DNA of 64,000 nt, from positions 62,001 to 126,000 of the forward strand of contig CAYFPS010000010.1 in NCBI GenBank assembly GCA_964345075.1, read 5' to 3'. Position 1 is the stretch's first letter; each line of letters begins with the position of its first letter. The notes below the pieces were generated by a model. That model was given only the letters and a program-made list of their open reading frames with translations, did not search any database and had not been told where the DNA came from. Of this stretch, positions 32,436 to 41,524 are shown in pieces. This DNA comes from CAYFPS01 sp964345075 (GTDB lineage: Bacteria; CAIWAD01). The translations under genes and the position numbers were made by a program.

Positions 32436-33653
32436 CTACGCCAAGCCCTCCCGCCTGCGCCAGGAAAAACTGATCAGCAGCCCGGAAAGGAAAAGGCAGA
32501 TCCAGAGGAAGCTTCCGCCGTAACTCAAAAAGGGTAAGGGCAGGCCTGTCACCGGCATCAAACCCAGCGTCATGCCGACGTTGATCAGCACATGAAAAAA
32601 CAGGAGAAAGACGACGCCGGTCATTACCAGACCGCAGTAGCTGGAGCGGTGGCCCAGCCCCACCAGCAGCCCTCGTATGCAGAGCACGGCAAACAGCAGC
32701 AGAACAAGCCCAGCCCCTGCAAAGCCCCATTCCTCGCCCAGAACACTGAAAATGAAGTCGGTGTGTCGCTCGGGCAAAAATGCCAGCTGAGTCTGTGTCC
32801 CCTCCAGATAGCCTTTCCCCCAGAAGCCGCCGGAGCCGATGGCAACTTTTGACTGGATGATCTGGTAACCGGCACCAAGCGGGTCAGCCTCGGGGTCCAG
32901 AAAAATCAGAATGCGCTTTTGCTGATATTCTTTCAGCAGCCCCCAGAACCAGGGCAGTGCGAAGCCAATTCCAGCTGTCGCGCTCATGCTGATCGTCATC
33001 GGCAAAATGCCAGCCTCACTGATGTAAAGCAGCGCTCCCAGCAGCACCATCAGCAGGAGCAGCAAAAAAAGATTGCCGCTGACCAGCGCAGCCAGCACTG
33101 GCGCAAGCAGCATCAGCAACCAGTGCCAGGGCAAACCGGCCCTCAGCATCATCGGCAAACTGATAAAGGCAATGGTCAGGGCAGTCCCCAGATCCGGCTG
33201 CAGAGCGACGAGTAGAAAGGGCAGTCCCGCAAGCCCCAGCGCTGCCAGAATCCAGCGCGGCTGATCAAGATTTACGCGGTTATCTGAAAGCAATCTGCCC
33301 AAGGCAAGAATCAGGGCAACCTTGGCTAGCTCACTTGGCTGAAAGCGAATTGGTCCCAGCTCGATCCAGCGCTCCGCACCCATCCCGACGACACCCATCA
33401 CCTTGACGCCTACCAGCAGAAGCAGACTGAATCCGTAGGTCAGCCAACTGATAGCAAACCAGATGGCCGGTGATACAAAGAGGGCCGTCAGGAAAACCGG
33501 CAGGCCAATGGCCAGTAGAAAGAGCTGCCGGGCAGCATAATCGGTGCCCTGCTGCGAAGAAGCGCTACCCAGCAGAACCAGACCAATCACGACAAGCCCC
33601 GCGGTAGAGAGCAAGAGCCAAAGATCCAGCTTCTTGACAAGGGTTGAAATCAT
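32436..33653 (-). CDS. rodA: SEDS peptidoglycan glycosyltransferase RodA
   Basis: Polytopic SEDS-family polymerase of the elongation machinery, 405 residues with about ten membrane helices. GAERWIELGPIRFQPSELAKVALIL is the hallmark WIxLGxxxxQPSE segment; QPDLGTALTIAFI and the large loop GYQIIQSKVAIGSGGFWGKGYLEGTQTQLAFLPERHTDFIFSVLGEEWGF (containing the catalytic Asp region) follow, and PLPFLSYGGS is the terminal signature. Overlaps mrdA by 4 nt. It works as a pair with PBP2. Confidence 0.97.
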   Translation of the reverse strand: MISTLVKKLDLWLLLSTAGLVVIGLVLLGSASSQQGTDYAARQLFLLAIGLPVFLTALFVSPAIWFAISWLTYGFSLLLLVGVKVMGVVGMGAERWIELGPIRFQPSELAKVALILALGRLLSDNRVNLDQPRWILAALGLAGLPFLLVALQPDLGTALTIAFISLPMMLRAGLPWHWLLMLLAPVLAALVSGNLFLLLLLMVLLGALLYISEAGILPMTISMSATAGIGFALPWFWGLLKEYQQKRILIFLDPEADPLGAGYQIIQSKVAIGSGGFWGKGYLEGTQTQLAFLPERHTDFIFSVLGEEWGFAGAGLVLLLFAVLCIRGLLVGLGHRSSYCGLVMTGVVFLLFFHVLINVGMTLGLMPVTGLPLPFLSYGGSFLWICLFLSGLLISFSWRRREGLA

Positions 33654-35437
33654 GGTTCCACCTCGAGCAGACGCCCTTCCTTCAGCTCCATCCAGGTATC
33701 AAACAGTGCAAACACGATGGGCGCGGCCTCTTCGCTGCCGTGTCCGGCATTCTCCACCAGTGCTACCACGGCAACCTCCGGGTCGGGTTCCGGCATCCAG
33801 CCCATGTACCAGGCATGCGCCTCACCATGCGGGTTTTCAGCCGTTCCCGTTTTCCCGGCGCTCACATAAGCAGCCCGTTTGTGGCGATGCGCCGTGCCGC
33901 CGGGCGACTCAACCACCGCCTGCGTGCTGCGCTCAATCAGGCGCCAGGCTCTGTCCGAAAGTTCGAGTGTGAACAGCGGACCGGGGGGAATCTCCTCCTG
34001 TCCGCCAGCACGATCTATCCAGCGTTGCGCAATGCGCAAATCATGGGCCTGACCACGGTTCGCCAGCAGGCAGGCGTAATGCAGCTGCTGCAGCGGAGTC
34101 TGCAGAATCTCACCCTGTCCAATCGCCAGATTAAGCATCACGCCCCGTGTCCAGCCCTTTGGACCGAACTGCCTGTCGTACCAGGCCACATCAGGAATCA
34201 ATCCGGTTTTCTCGCCATCAAGGTCGATCCCGGTCGGGCGTGTCATGCCAAAGATTTCGCCCACTTCACGAATGTGATCTGGACTCAACTTGAGTCCCAA
34301 TTGATAGAACCAGACATCACAACTGTGCTGAACGGCCTCGCGCATGTTCACGGGGCCGTGTCCCTCTTCCTTCCAGCAGCGGGCTGTTCGTCGGCCCAGC
34401 TGGAATGCGCCTTTGCAGACAACCGTCCAGGTCTCGTCCACGATCCCGTGTTCCAGCGCCCAGGCTGCCATCGCCACCTTGAAAAGCGAGCCAGGCGGAT
34501 AAAGTCCCTGCACCGGTCGATTCAGTAGAGGACGACTCTCTTCGTCGTTAAGCTCTGCCCAGACCTCCGGCGGCATTCGGCCGGAAAAGTGTTCCAGCAG
34601 GTAATCCGGGTGTGATACATAACAAAGCACGCGACCTGTCTTGCAATCAGCCATCACAACGGAGCCGCGCCGCTTGCCCAGTAGTTCCTCGGCGCGCTGC
34701 TGCAAATCGAGATCGATACTCAGCTGAAGATCACGGCCATGGCGCGGGGCCTCGGCAGGGGGATCGGGCGCTGGCCCCAGCACACGTCCACGAGCATCAA
34801 CCGTAAAGTAATCCACGCCCTTTTCGCCTCGCAGGCCCGCATCGTAATAGCGTTCAAGCCCCTTGCGTCCAATCAGGTCACCCGGGCTGCCATCGGGCAC
34901 GATCCCCTCAGCCAGCTCGTCTTCCTTCAGTTCGCTCAGATAGCCCAGTACATGTGGCGCCGCTGGTTCAGGGTAATTGCGCTTGGATTCCACCTGAACA
35001 TCCACACCGGGAAAATCCAGTCGGTTTTCCGCCAGATAGACACGCAAGTCAAACGGAATGTCGCTGACCAGCCGGACAGCCTTGAGACTGTGTCTCCCCT
35101 GCCTGCTTAATCGCCTGAACATGGATTCCGAATCACGCTGACAGAGCTCGGCCAGACGAATCACGGCACTTGAATCGGACAACAATCGTGCTGGAATCCC
35201 GTAGACAGCGTAAGCTGGTTTGTTGGCCACTAGCACACGACCGGAGCGATCCATCATCAAGCCACGGTGTGGAGAAATCTGTTGGGTGCGAATCTGATTG
35301 CGGCGACTGCGATCGGTCCAGTCTTCACCACCCAGAATCTGCAGCTGAAACAGACGACCTATTAGAAGCAGCAAGCCGGCGAAGATCACCAGGAGCAGCG
35401 CCAGGCCTCTCAGCTGAAGATCATCGGGCTCGCGCAT
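33650..35437 (-). CDS. mrdA: Penicillin-binding protein 2 (elongation transpeptidase)
   Basis: Bitopic class B transpeptidase of 595 residues. After one N-terminal helix comes the pedestal domain (ISPHRGLMMDRSGRVLVANKPAYAVYGIP). Catalytic motifs: PPGSLFKVAMA (S-x-x-K), HSCDVWFY (S-x-D variant typical of PBP2) and SAGKTGTAENP (K-T-G). It crosslinks the glycan made by RodA. Coupled to mreD by TGATG and to rodA by ATGA. Confidence 0.97.
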   Translation of the reverse strand: MREPDDLQLRGLALLLVIFAGLLLLIGRLFQLQILGGEDWTDRSRRNQIRTQQISPHRGLMMDRSGRVLVANKPAYAVYGIPARLLSDSSAVIRLAELCQRDSESMFRRLSRQGRHSLKAVRLVSDIPFDLRVYLAENRLDFPGVDVQVESKRNYPEPAAPHVLGYLSELKEDELAEGIVPDGSPGDLIGRKGLERYYDAGLRGEKGVDYFTVDARGRVLGPAPDPPAEAPRHGRDLQLSIDLDLQQRAEELLGKRRGSVVMADCKTGRVLCYVSHPDYLLEHFSGRMPPEVWAELNDEESRPLLNRPVQGLYPPGSLFKVAMAAWALEHGIVDETWTVVCKGAFQLGRRTARCWKEEGHGPVNMREAVQHSCDVWFYQLGLKLSPDHIREVGEIFGMTRPTGIDLDGEKTGLIPDVAWYDRQFGPKGWTRGVMLNLAIGQGEILQTPLQQLHYACLLANRGQAHDLRIAQRWIDRAGGQEEIPPGPLFTLELSDRAWRLIERSTQAVVESPGGTAHRHKRAAYVSAGKTGTAENPHGEAHAWYMGWMPEPDPEVAVVALVENAGHGSEEAAPIVFALFDTWMELKEGRLLEVEP

Positions 35438-35907
35438 CAGCCGGACCTTCCACTCCGCCAGGCGGGAAGCAGAAAGAGCAGGGCGAGCAAGCCAAGTGTT
35501 ACAAGCAGGCTGGGCAGTACCGTGAAGGCTGCAATCTTGAAGGCGTCGTAATCCATGCCCTGATAGCGCAGATTGCCCAGGAAGAGCATGACTGGCGCAA
35601 GAATCAGAAAACTGCGACCCAGCAGGTGGGCCACATTGAGCTTGCGCTCAGGGTTCAGGCTCCGTGATGCAAAAAAGGCTACGGTAGTTCCGGCAAGAGC
35701 ACTGGCGCCAAGGGGGTCCAAACCACCTGCCAGATCCAGACCAAGACCTGCCAGAAATCCCGTCAGGGCCGCCGCCGGGCCGCTCATCACCGCCGTGCAC
35801 CAGATCAGCCCGATAAAAAAGACGTTGGGCGCACTGTCACCGATGCGCAGCAAATCACTCCAGGCGACCTGAATCAACATGGCCAGTAGCAATAGGGCGA
35901 TTCTCAT
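35437..35907 (-). CDS. mreD: Rod-shape-determining protein MreD
   Basis: A 156-residue inner-membrane protein with five or six hydrophobic helices, weakly conserved in sequence but in the expected place between mreC and mrdA. FLAGLGLDLAGGLDPLGASALAG is the family-typical 'G...D...G..PLG..al' segment. It overlaps mreC by 4 nt. Confidence 0.9.
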   Translation of the reverse strand: MRIALLLLAMLIQVAWSDLLRIGDSAPNVFFIGLIWCTAVMSGPAAALTGFLAGLGLDLAGGLDPLGASALAGTTVAFFASRSLNPERKLNVAHLLGRSFLILAPVMLFLGNLRYQGMDYDAFKIAAFTVLPSLLVTLGLLALLFLLPAWRSGRSG

Positions 35908-36725
35908 TTTGACGCACCGCTTAACTGTGATACATCAACCGAATCGGCAGGAATCGGCTGTGTGACAAAGAGCTCTTCCAGACGATTCAATTGTGTTACA
36001 GGCTCCACACGAATGGTTTTGAAAAGGCCACCGCCTTCCTCGATCGACGTGACCAGCCCAATCGGGATGCCGCCGGGAAAGCGACTCTCGCCACCGGAAG
36101 TCACCACCGGATCTCCAAGCTGCACATCGCTGGAGAGCGGAATATCCAGTAGACTAAGCTGCTTCTGACCACCGCTGATCAGGCCTTCTTCCCGCGTGCG
36201 CTGCAGCATGGCGCGGGCACGAAAATCCCTGTGACTCAAAAGCAGGGCGCGGCTCTGATTCAGGTCGGCCTCGGCCACCAGCCCCGCCAGGCCCCAGGGC
36301 GTGATCAGGGCTTCACCACCGCGCAGGCCATCCTTCAGGCCGCGATCCAGAATCAGGCTCTGCGGGCCGAAGCTGCTGGAGCGAGCGATCACACGCGCCG
36401 GAAAATAGACCATGTCCTGGCGCTGCTCGATGCCGATCAACTCTTCCAGTCGCAAAGCCTCAAGCGCGAGTTCACGCAGGCGGCAGTTCTCAACAAAGAG
36501 CTCGGTCGCCCGCTGCCTTAAATGCCGGTTTTCATCGGCGAGATCGAAGCGGGCAGGTATCCAGCTGAAAGCCTTGAGTGGATAGGCGGCAAGATTTCGC
36601 ATGCTGGCTTGAAAAACGCGACTGGCGTAGCTGTCGTCAGCCAGCATGAACGCCGCCGATAACAGCGACAGCCCGATCCAGGCGAGCCATCCGAAAACCG
36701 GTGAGCGGGAAGGAGGTCGTGGCAT
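35904..36725 (-). CDS. mreC: Cell-shape protein MreC
   Basis: Bitopic periplasmic scaffold of the elongasome, 273 residues: one N-terminal membrane helix (FGWLAWIGLSLLSAAFML), a coiled coil rich in Leu/Arg/Glu (LADENRHLRQRATELFVENCRLRELALE), then beta domains with YFPARVIARSSSFGPQSLILDRGLKDGLRGGEALITPWGLAGLV and DPVVTSGGESRFPGGIPIGLV, both family signatures. It follows mreB by 11 nt. Confidence 0.96.
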   Translation of the reverse strand: MPRPPSRSPVFGWLAWIGLSLLSAAFMLADDSYASRVFQASMRNLAAYPLKAFSWIPARFDLADENRHLRQRATELFVENCRLRELALEALRLEELIGIEQRQDMVYFPARVIARSSSFGPQSLILDRGLKDGLRGGEALITPWGLAGLVAEADLNQSRALLLSHRDFRARAMLQRTREEGLISGGQKQLSLLDIPLSSDVQLGDPVVTSGGESRFPGGIPIGLVTSIEEGGGLFKTIRVEPVTQLNRLEELFVTQPIPADSVDVSQLSGASK

Positions 36726-36736
36726 GCTGGGCCTTC

Positions 36737-37771
36737 CTACTTGCGCAGCAGCACCTTCTGGTAGCGCTCCATGTTGTCAAGCACCATACCGGTGCCGCGC
36801 ACCACACAGGTCAACGGGTCCTCGGCCAGATTGACCGGCAGGCTGGTCTCTTCGCGCAGGCGAACGGCAAGGCCCTTTAGCAGTGCGCCGCCACCGGTAA
36901 GGATAATGCCGTGATCGCGAATATCGGCCGCCAGTTCAGGTGGGGTCTTCTCCAGACTGAGCTTGACGGCATCCACAATACTGGCCACAGGCTCAGACAG
37001 TGCCTCGCGAATTTCCACGCTGGAAATCTCCACAGCCTTGGGAATACCAGCGATCAGATCACGACCCTTGGCCGTCATCTTCAGTTCTTCCTTCAAGGCA
37101 ATCGCGCTTCCGATGCGGCATTTGATTTCTTCGGCCGTACGCTCACCGATCAGCAGGTTGTAGTTCCTGCGCATGTACTGGACGATCACCTCGTCCATCT
37201 CATCACCACCGACGCGGACACTGGTGTCGGTAACGATGCCAGAGAGCGAGATCACGGCAATTTCCGTGGTTCCACCGCCAATGTCGATCACCATCGAACC
37301 AATCGGCTGATCCACAGGCAGGCCCACGCCCAGGGCCGCAGCCATTGGCTCGGCAATCAGGTAGACTTCACGGGCACCGGCGTGTTCGGCACTGTCGTTG
37401 ATGATGCGCTTCTCGGATTTTGTCACACCACTGGGCACACAGACAATCACTCGCGGGCGGGTCAGGCGATTCCGGCTGACCTTGCGAATAAAGGCGCGAA
37501 TCATCTCCTCGGCAACTTCGTCATCGTCGATCACGCCGTCTCGCATCGGCCGGATCACCTCGACATCCGCATGGGTCTTGCCCATCATTTCGCGGGCATC
37601 GTAGCCGATGGCCAGTACTTTGCGATCAGCCTTGGACATGGCCACCACGGAAGGCTCGCGCACCAGAATGCCCTTGCCCTTCACGTATACGAGCGTGTTG
37701 GCCGTGCCAAGATCAATGGCGATGTCGTTGGAAAAGAGGCCGCCGAAGAGGCCCAGCAGGGAAAAGCTCAT
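36737..37771 (-). CDS. mreB: Actin-like cytoskeletal protein MreB
   Basis: 344-residue actin homologue that polymerises under the membrane and guides cell-wall synthesis. IDLGTANTLVYVKGKGI is phosphate-1, VIDIGGGTTEIAVISL phosphate-2, and GIILTGGGALLKGL the adenosine motif. The N-terminal SLLGLFGGLFSNDIA may be an amphipathic membrane-binding segment. It starts 3 nt after purH ends, so the shape genes are read with purine genes. Confidence 0.98.
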   Translation of the reverse strand: MSFSLLGLFGGLFSNDIAIDLGTANTLVYVKGKGILVREPSVVAMSKADRKVLAIGYDAREMMGKTHADVEVIRPMRDGVIDDDEVAEEMIRAFIRKVSRNRLTRPRVIVCVPSGVTKSEKRIINDSAEHAGAREVYLIAEPMAAALGVGLPVDQPIGSMVIDIGGGTTEIAVISLSGIVTDTSVRVGGDEMDEVIVQYMRRNYNLLIGERTAEEIKCRIGSAIALKEELKMTAKGRDLIAGIPKAVEISSVEIREALSEPVASIVDAVKLSLEKTPPELAADIRDHGIILTGGGALLKGLAVRLREETSLPVNLAEDPLTCVVRGTGMVLDNMERYQKVLLRK

Positions 37772-37774
37772 GTG

Positions 37775-39343
37775 TTACCCATGTCGGAAATGACGGCGAC
37801 CGGTAAAGAGCATGGCGATGCCATGACGATTTGCCGCCTCGATTACTTCATCGTCTCTTACGCTTCCGCCCGGTTGTATCACAGCCGTGACACCGGCAGC
37901 GGCCGCAGCCTCAATCCCGTCAGCAAAGGGGAAGAATGCATCACTCCCCAGGGAAGCACCGGACAGATCATGTCCCTCGCGCCGTGCTTTCATCACTGCG
38001 ATTTCGCTGGCGTCCACGCGGCTCATCTGCCCCGCGCCTATGCCCAGCGTCGCACCATTTCTGGCCAGAACGATCGCATTGGATTTGACGTGTCGTGTCA
38101 CCTTCCAGACGAAAAGCAGATCACGCCATTCATCCACGGTCGGGCTGCGCTTTGTCACACAGCGGTAGTCGCCACTGGCCTCTTCACGCAGTGGATCACG
38201 ATCCTGCACCAGCATGCCGCCAAAGAAGTGTCTTTGCTGCAGGGCGGGCATGCGGGCAAGCTCAGCCAGTTTCAGCAGGCGGCGATCTTTCTTCTTCCTC
38301 AACAGGGTCAGCGCTTCATCGCTGAAGTCCGGGGCGATCAGGATCTCGGTGAAGATCTTGTGTACGGTGCTGGCCGTCTCCAGATCCAGCGGCCGATTCC
38401 AGATGAGGATACCGCCGAAGGGACTGACTGTATCCGTGGCAAAGGCCCGCTGAAAGGCCTCGGTGGCTGTATCACCGGTGCCGACCCCGCAGGGATTGGT
38501 GTGCTTCAAAATGGCGCAGGCAGCCGGGCCATCAACAGGAAAGTCATCAATGATATCGATGGCGGCGTCTACGTCTATCAGATTGTTGTAACTGAGCGCC
38601 TTGCCGTGCAGGATCTCGATACCCTCGAGCGTCCCGTAGACGGCCGCGCGCTGATGCGGGTTCTCGCCGTAGCGCAGCGCCTGCACACGCGGCAGACACA
38701 GCGCGTGCCAGGGAGCCAGTTCATCCCCGGCTGCGGGATCCTCTTCCGCCTCGAAACGAGCACCCAGGGTGGCGGCAATCAGGCCGTCGTAGGCCGCAGT
38801 GCGAGCAAAAACCTTGGCTGCTAGCTGCCGGCGAAAGGCCAGCGTCGTGCCACCCTCTTCGAGTTCCGCCAGCAGCCTGTCATAGTCGGCTGGATCACAC
38901 AGAACCGTGACATCGCTGTGATTCTTGGCCGCGCTCCTCAGCATGGTCGGTCCACCGATGTCGACATTCTCGACCAGCTCGTCAAGCGAAACGCCTTCAC
39001 GCGCGCTCACAGCCTCGAAGGGATAAAGGTTGACCACCACCAGATCGATCATTTCGATGCCGTGCTCGGCGGCCAGCGCCATGTCCGATTCGTGATCGCG
39101 CCGGGCAAGCAGGCCACCGTGTACACGCGGATGAAGCGTCTTGACCCGCCCGTCCATCATCTCGGGGGAGCCGGTGACCTCGGCGACCGGCGTCACGGGG
39201 AGGCCCGCCTCGGCGAGCGTCCGGGCCGTGCCCCCGGTCGAAAGCAGCTCACAGCCCATGCCAGAAAGGCGACGGGCCAGTTCTTCTATTCCCGTCTTGT
39301 CGAAAACCGAAAGCAAGGCCCGCCGGGGCTTGACTCGACTCAT
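37775..39343 (-). CDS. purH: Bifunctional AICAR transformylase / IMP cyclohydrolase
   Basis: Last two steps of IMP synthesis in one 522-residue enzyme. Residues 1-190 are the cyclohydrolase (MGS-like fold: ALLSVFDKTGIEELARRL ... LLSTGGTARTLAEAG ... MMDGRVKTLHPRVHGGLLARR). The rest is the formyltransferase, with YGENPHQRAAVYG and the catalytic region CAILKHTNPCGVGTG; DAFFPFADGIEAAAAAGVTAVIQPGGSVRDDEVI ends the protein. It overlaps purN by 4 nt. Confidence 0.98.
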   Translation of the reverse strand: MSRVKPRRALLSVFDKTGIEELARRLSGMGCELLSTGGTARTLAEAGLPVTPVAEVTGSPEMMDGRVKTLHPRVHGGLLARRDHESDMALAAEHGIEMIDLVVVNLYPFEAVSAREGVSLDELVENVDIGGPTMLRSAAKNHSDVTVLCDPADYDRLLAELEEGGTTLAFRRQLAAKVFARTAAYDGLIAATLGARFEAEEDPAAGDELAPWHALCLPRVQALRYGENPHQRAAVYGTLEGIEILHGKALSYNNLIDVDAAIDIIDDFPVDGPAACAILKHTNPCGVGTGDTATEAFQRAFATDTVSPFGGILIWNRPLDLETASTVHKIFTEILIAPDFSDEALTLLRKKKDRRLLKLAELARMPALQQRHFFGGMLVQDRDPLREEASGDYRCVTKRSPTVDEWRDLLFVWKVTRHVKSNAIVLARNGATLGIGAGQMSRVDASEIAVMKARREGHDLSGASLGSDAFFPFADGIEAAAAAGVTAVIQPGGSVRDDEVIEAANRHGIAMLFTGRRHFRHG

Positions 39344-39960
39344 GAATTCGTCCGTCCCTGATTGCTGGTGAAGGTCCGTGTTACAAATTCGTTGATCGCA
39401 CGCGGGTAGAGCCGATGCTCAACCTCAAGTACCCGTCTGGCGATTTCCTCCGCCGTGATACAATCCTCGATGCTGATTTTTTCCTGCATCAGGATCGGGC
39501 CTCGATCATAGGCTTCATCCACCAGATGAACCGTGGCCCCGCTTTCTTTTCTTCCGGCATCCAGCACAGCCCCATGCACGTGCATTCCATACATGCCGGG
39601 GCCGCCGAAATCCGGCAGGAGCGCAGGATGGATGTTCAGGATCCTGCCGGGATAGGCCTCTAGAAGCTTTGGGGGAATGCGCTTCAGAAAACCGGCCAGC
39701 GCGATCATGTCGACCCTGAGCGTCATCAGCCAGTCAAGTACCTCTGCGATGCGTGGTGCCTCATCCGTCCAGCAGCCCTTTCCAAAGACTGCGCTGGCAA
39801 GGCCAGCATCCTGCGCCCGCTTCAATGCGCCCGCCTGCGAGCGATTAACCAGCAGGGCAACAGGCTCTGCCAGAAGCTCCCGGCGCGCATGCGCATCCAA
39901 CATCGACTGAAAATTGCTGCCGCCGCCTGAGGCGAAAACGGCCAGTCTGGGGCAGGTCAT
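39340..39960 (-). CDS. purN: Phosphoribosylglycinamide formyltransferase
   Basis: Third step of purine synthesis, using 10-formyl-THF. LAVFASGGGSNFQSMLDA is the phosphate loop, and ILNIHPALLPDFGGPGMYGMHVHGAVL carries the catalytic Asn and His; SGATVHLVDEAYDRGPIL includes the catalytic Asp. I start at the ATG at 39960 (MTCPRLAV), where the family begins; the longer open frame upstream is not conserved in type. It is the first gene of the pur-mre-mrd-rod operon. Confidence 0.96.
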   Translation of the reverse strand: MTCPRLAVFASGGGSNFQSMLDAHARRELLAEPVALLVNRSQAGALKRAQDAGLASAVFGKGCWTDEAPRIAEVLDWLMTLRVDMIALAGFLKRIPPKLLEAYPGRILNIHPALLPDFGGPGMYGMHVHGAVLDAGRKESGATVHLVDEAYDRGPILMQEKISIEDCITAEEIARRVLEVEHRLYPRAINEFVTRTFTSNQGRTNS

Positions 39961-40150
39961 GGCAACTCGAAACTGGTGACCATCAGAAAGAAAAAAGGTA
40001 GCGAGAGGGCCGCGCTGAATCAATCGAAGCGGCGGGAAAAAGCCTTGATGATGAAGGCGAAAAGGGAAATTTCTTGAGTTTTAAGTCAGCCTCACCCTCC
40101 GCTTTTCGATTCATACCTTGATGGATTGCAATTTGAAGGAAGGAACAAGC

Positions 40151-41524
40151 ATGGCCCAGAGCCGCTATCTGACCGCACCCCTGCCCACCGAGAAAATGCC
40201 TTCGGGCATTCCTTTCATTGTGGGCAACGAAGCCGCCGAACGCTTCAGCTTCTATGGAATGAAGGGCATTCTGGTCATCTTCATGACCAAATACCTGATG
40301 GATTCCACGGGCGCACTGAACACCATGAGCGAAGCCGACGCCATGACCTGGTATCACGGTTTTACCAGCGCCGTCTACTTCACCCCCATTCTGGGTGCCC
40401 TGCTTTCGGATATCTTCCTGGGCAAGTACCGCACGATCCTGCTGCTCTCCATTGTCTACTGCCTGGGGCATCTGGCGCTGGCACTTGATGATACCCGCCT
40501 CGGTCTGGCCATTGGTCTGGGCCTGATTTCCATGGGTTCGGGCGGGATCAAGCCCTGCGTCTCGGCACATGTGGGCGATCAGTTTGGCAAGAGCAACAAG
40601 CATCTGCTGGAAAAGGTCTTTGGCTGGTTCTACTTCTCGATCAATCTGGGCGCTTTCGCCAGCACACTGTTGACCCCCTGGCTGTTGGCCAACTACGGAC
40701 CGCATCTGGCTTTTGGTGTACCGGGCCTTTTGATGCTGATTGCCACCTGGCTCTTCTGGCTGGGCCGGGGCCGCTTTGTTCACATTCCCGCCGGCGGAAA
40801 GGCCTTCGCCCGGGAGGTCTTTTCCAGAACGGGCTTGAGCGCTATCGGCCGCCTCAGCATCATTTATGTCTTCGTGGCCATTTTCTGGGCGCTCTTTGAC
40901 CAGACCGGCAGTGCCTGGGTCCTGCAGGCCGAACGCATGGACAGAAATTTCCTCGGATTTACCTGGCTTTCCAGCCAGATTCAGGCCGTCAATCCGATCA
41001 TGATCCTGGCCTTCATTCCGCTCTTCAACTGGATCATTTACCCCTTTTTCGCCCGCTTCTGGCCCCTGACGCCCCTGCGCAAGATCAGCCTTGGCTTTTT
41101 TATTGCCACCCTCGGCTTCTTGATTCCAGCCTGGATTGAAGTGATGCTGGCCGATGGCGGCAGCGTCAACATCAGCTGGCAGCTTCTGGCCTATGCCATC
41201 ATGACCATGGCCGAAGTGCTGATTTCCATCACCTGTCTGGAGTTTTCCTACACCCAGTCGCCGATCACCATGAAAAGCGTGATCATGGCGCTTTACCTGA
41301 TGAGCGTGTCGCTGGGCAACATCATCGTGTCCGTGGTCAACATCTTCATTCAAAATCCGGATGGAACGAGCAAACTTCCCGGCGCGAGCTATTACGTCTT
41401 CTTCTCCGGGCTGATGGCAGTAACGGCGGTGGTCTTCATTCTTGTGGCCTGGCTCTACAAGGAAAAGACCTATATCCAGAAGGAAGCCAGCGAGGCCGAC
41501 CAATTGCAGGCGCGCGAGGCCTGA
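40151..41524 (+). CDS. POT/PTR2-family proton-coupled peptide transporter
   Basis: A 457-residue, 12-14 helix MFS transporter for di/tripeptides. The ExxER proton/peptide motif is intact in VGNEAAERFSFYGMKGIL (first helix), followed by LGALLSDIFLGKYRTILL, the POT signature GxxxDxxxGkyr, and GWFYFSINLGAFAST, the FYxxINxG signature. The start at 40151 has AAGGAAGGAA upstream; the ORF's earlier start lacks that. It overlaps the glucosaminidase gene by one base. Confidence 0.95.
   Translation: MAQSRYLTAPLPTEKMPSGIPFIVGNEAAERFSFYGMKGILVIFMTKYLMDSTGALNTMSEADAMTWYHGFTSAVYFTPILGALLSDIFLGKYRTILLLSIVYCLGHLALALDDTRLGLAIGLGLISMGSGGIKPCVSAHVGDQFGKSNKHLLEKVFGWFYFSINLGAFASTLLTPWLLANYGPHLAFGVPGLLMLIATWLFWLGRGRFVHIPAGGKAFAREVFSRTGLSAIGRLSIIYVFVAIFWALFDQTGSAWVLQAERMDRNFLGFTWLSSQIQAVNPIMILAFIPLFNWIIYPFFARFWPLTPLRKISLGFFIATLGFLIPAWIEVMLADGGSVNISWQLLAYAIMTMAEVLISITCLEFSYTQSPITMKSVIMALYLMSVSLGNIIVSVVNIFIQNPDGTSKLPGASYYVFFSGLMAVTAVVFILVAWLYKEKTYIQKEASEADQLQAREA

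Noticed and set aside
32215..32730. N-terminal extension of the RAYT frame into rodA
   Set aside because: The extension has no similarity to the transposase family, overlaps rodA by about 295 bp and includes the repeat block; the ATG at 32214 has a proper AAAGGAG.
36911..38824. 637-codon open frame on the plus strand across mreB and purH
   Set aside because: It crosses two genes that are certain on the minus strand and shows no family resemblance.
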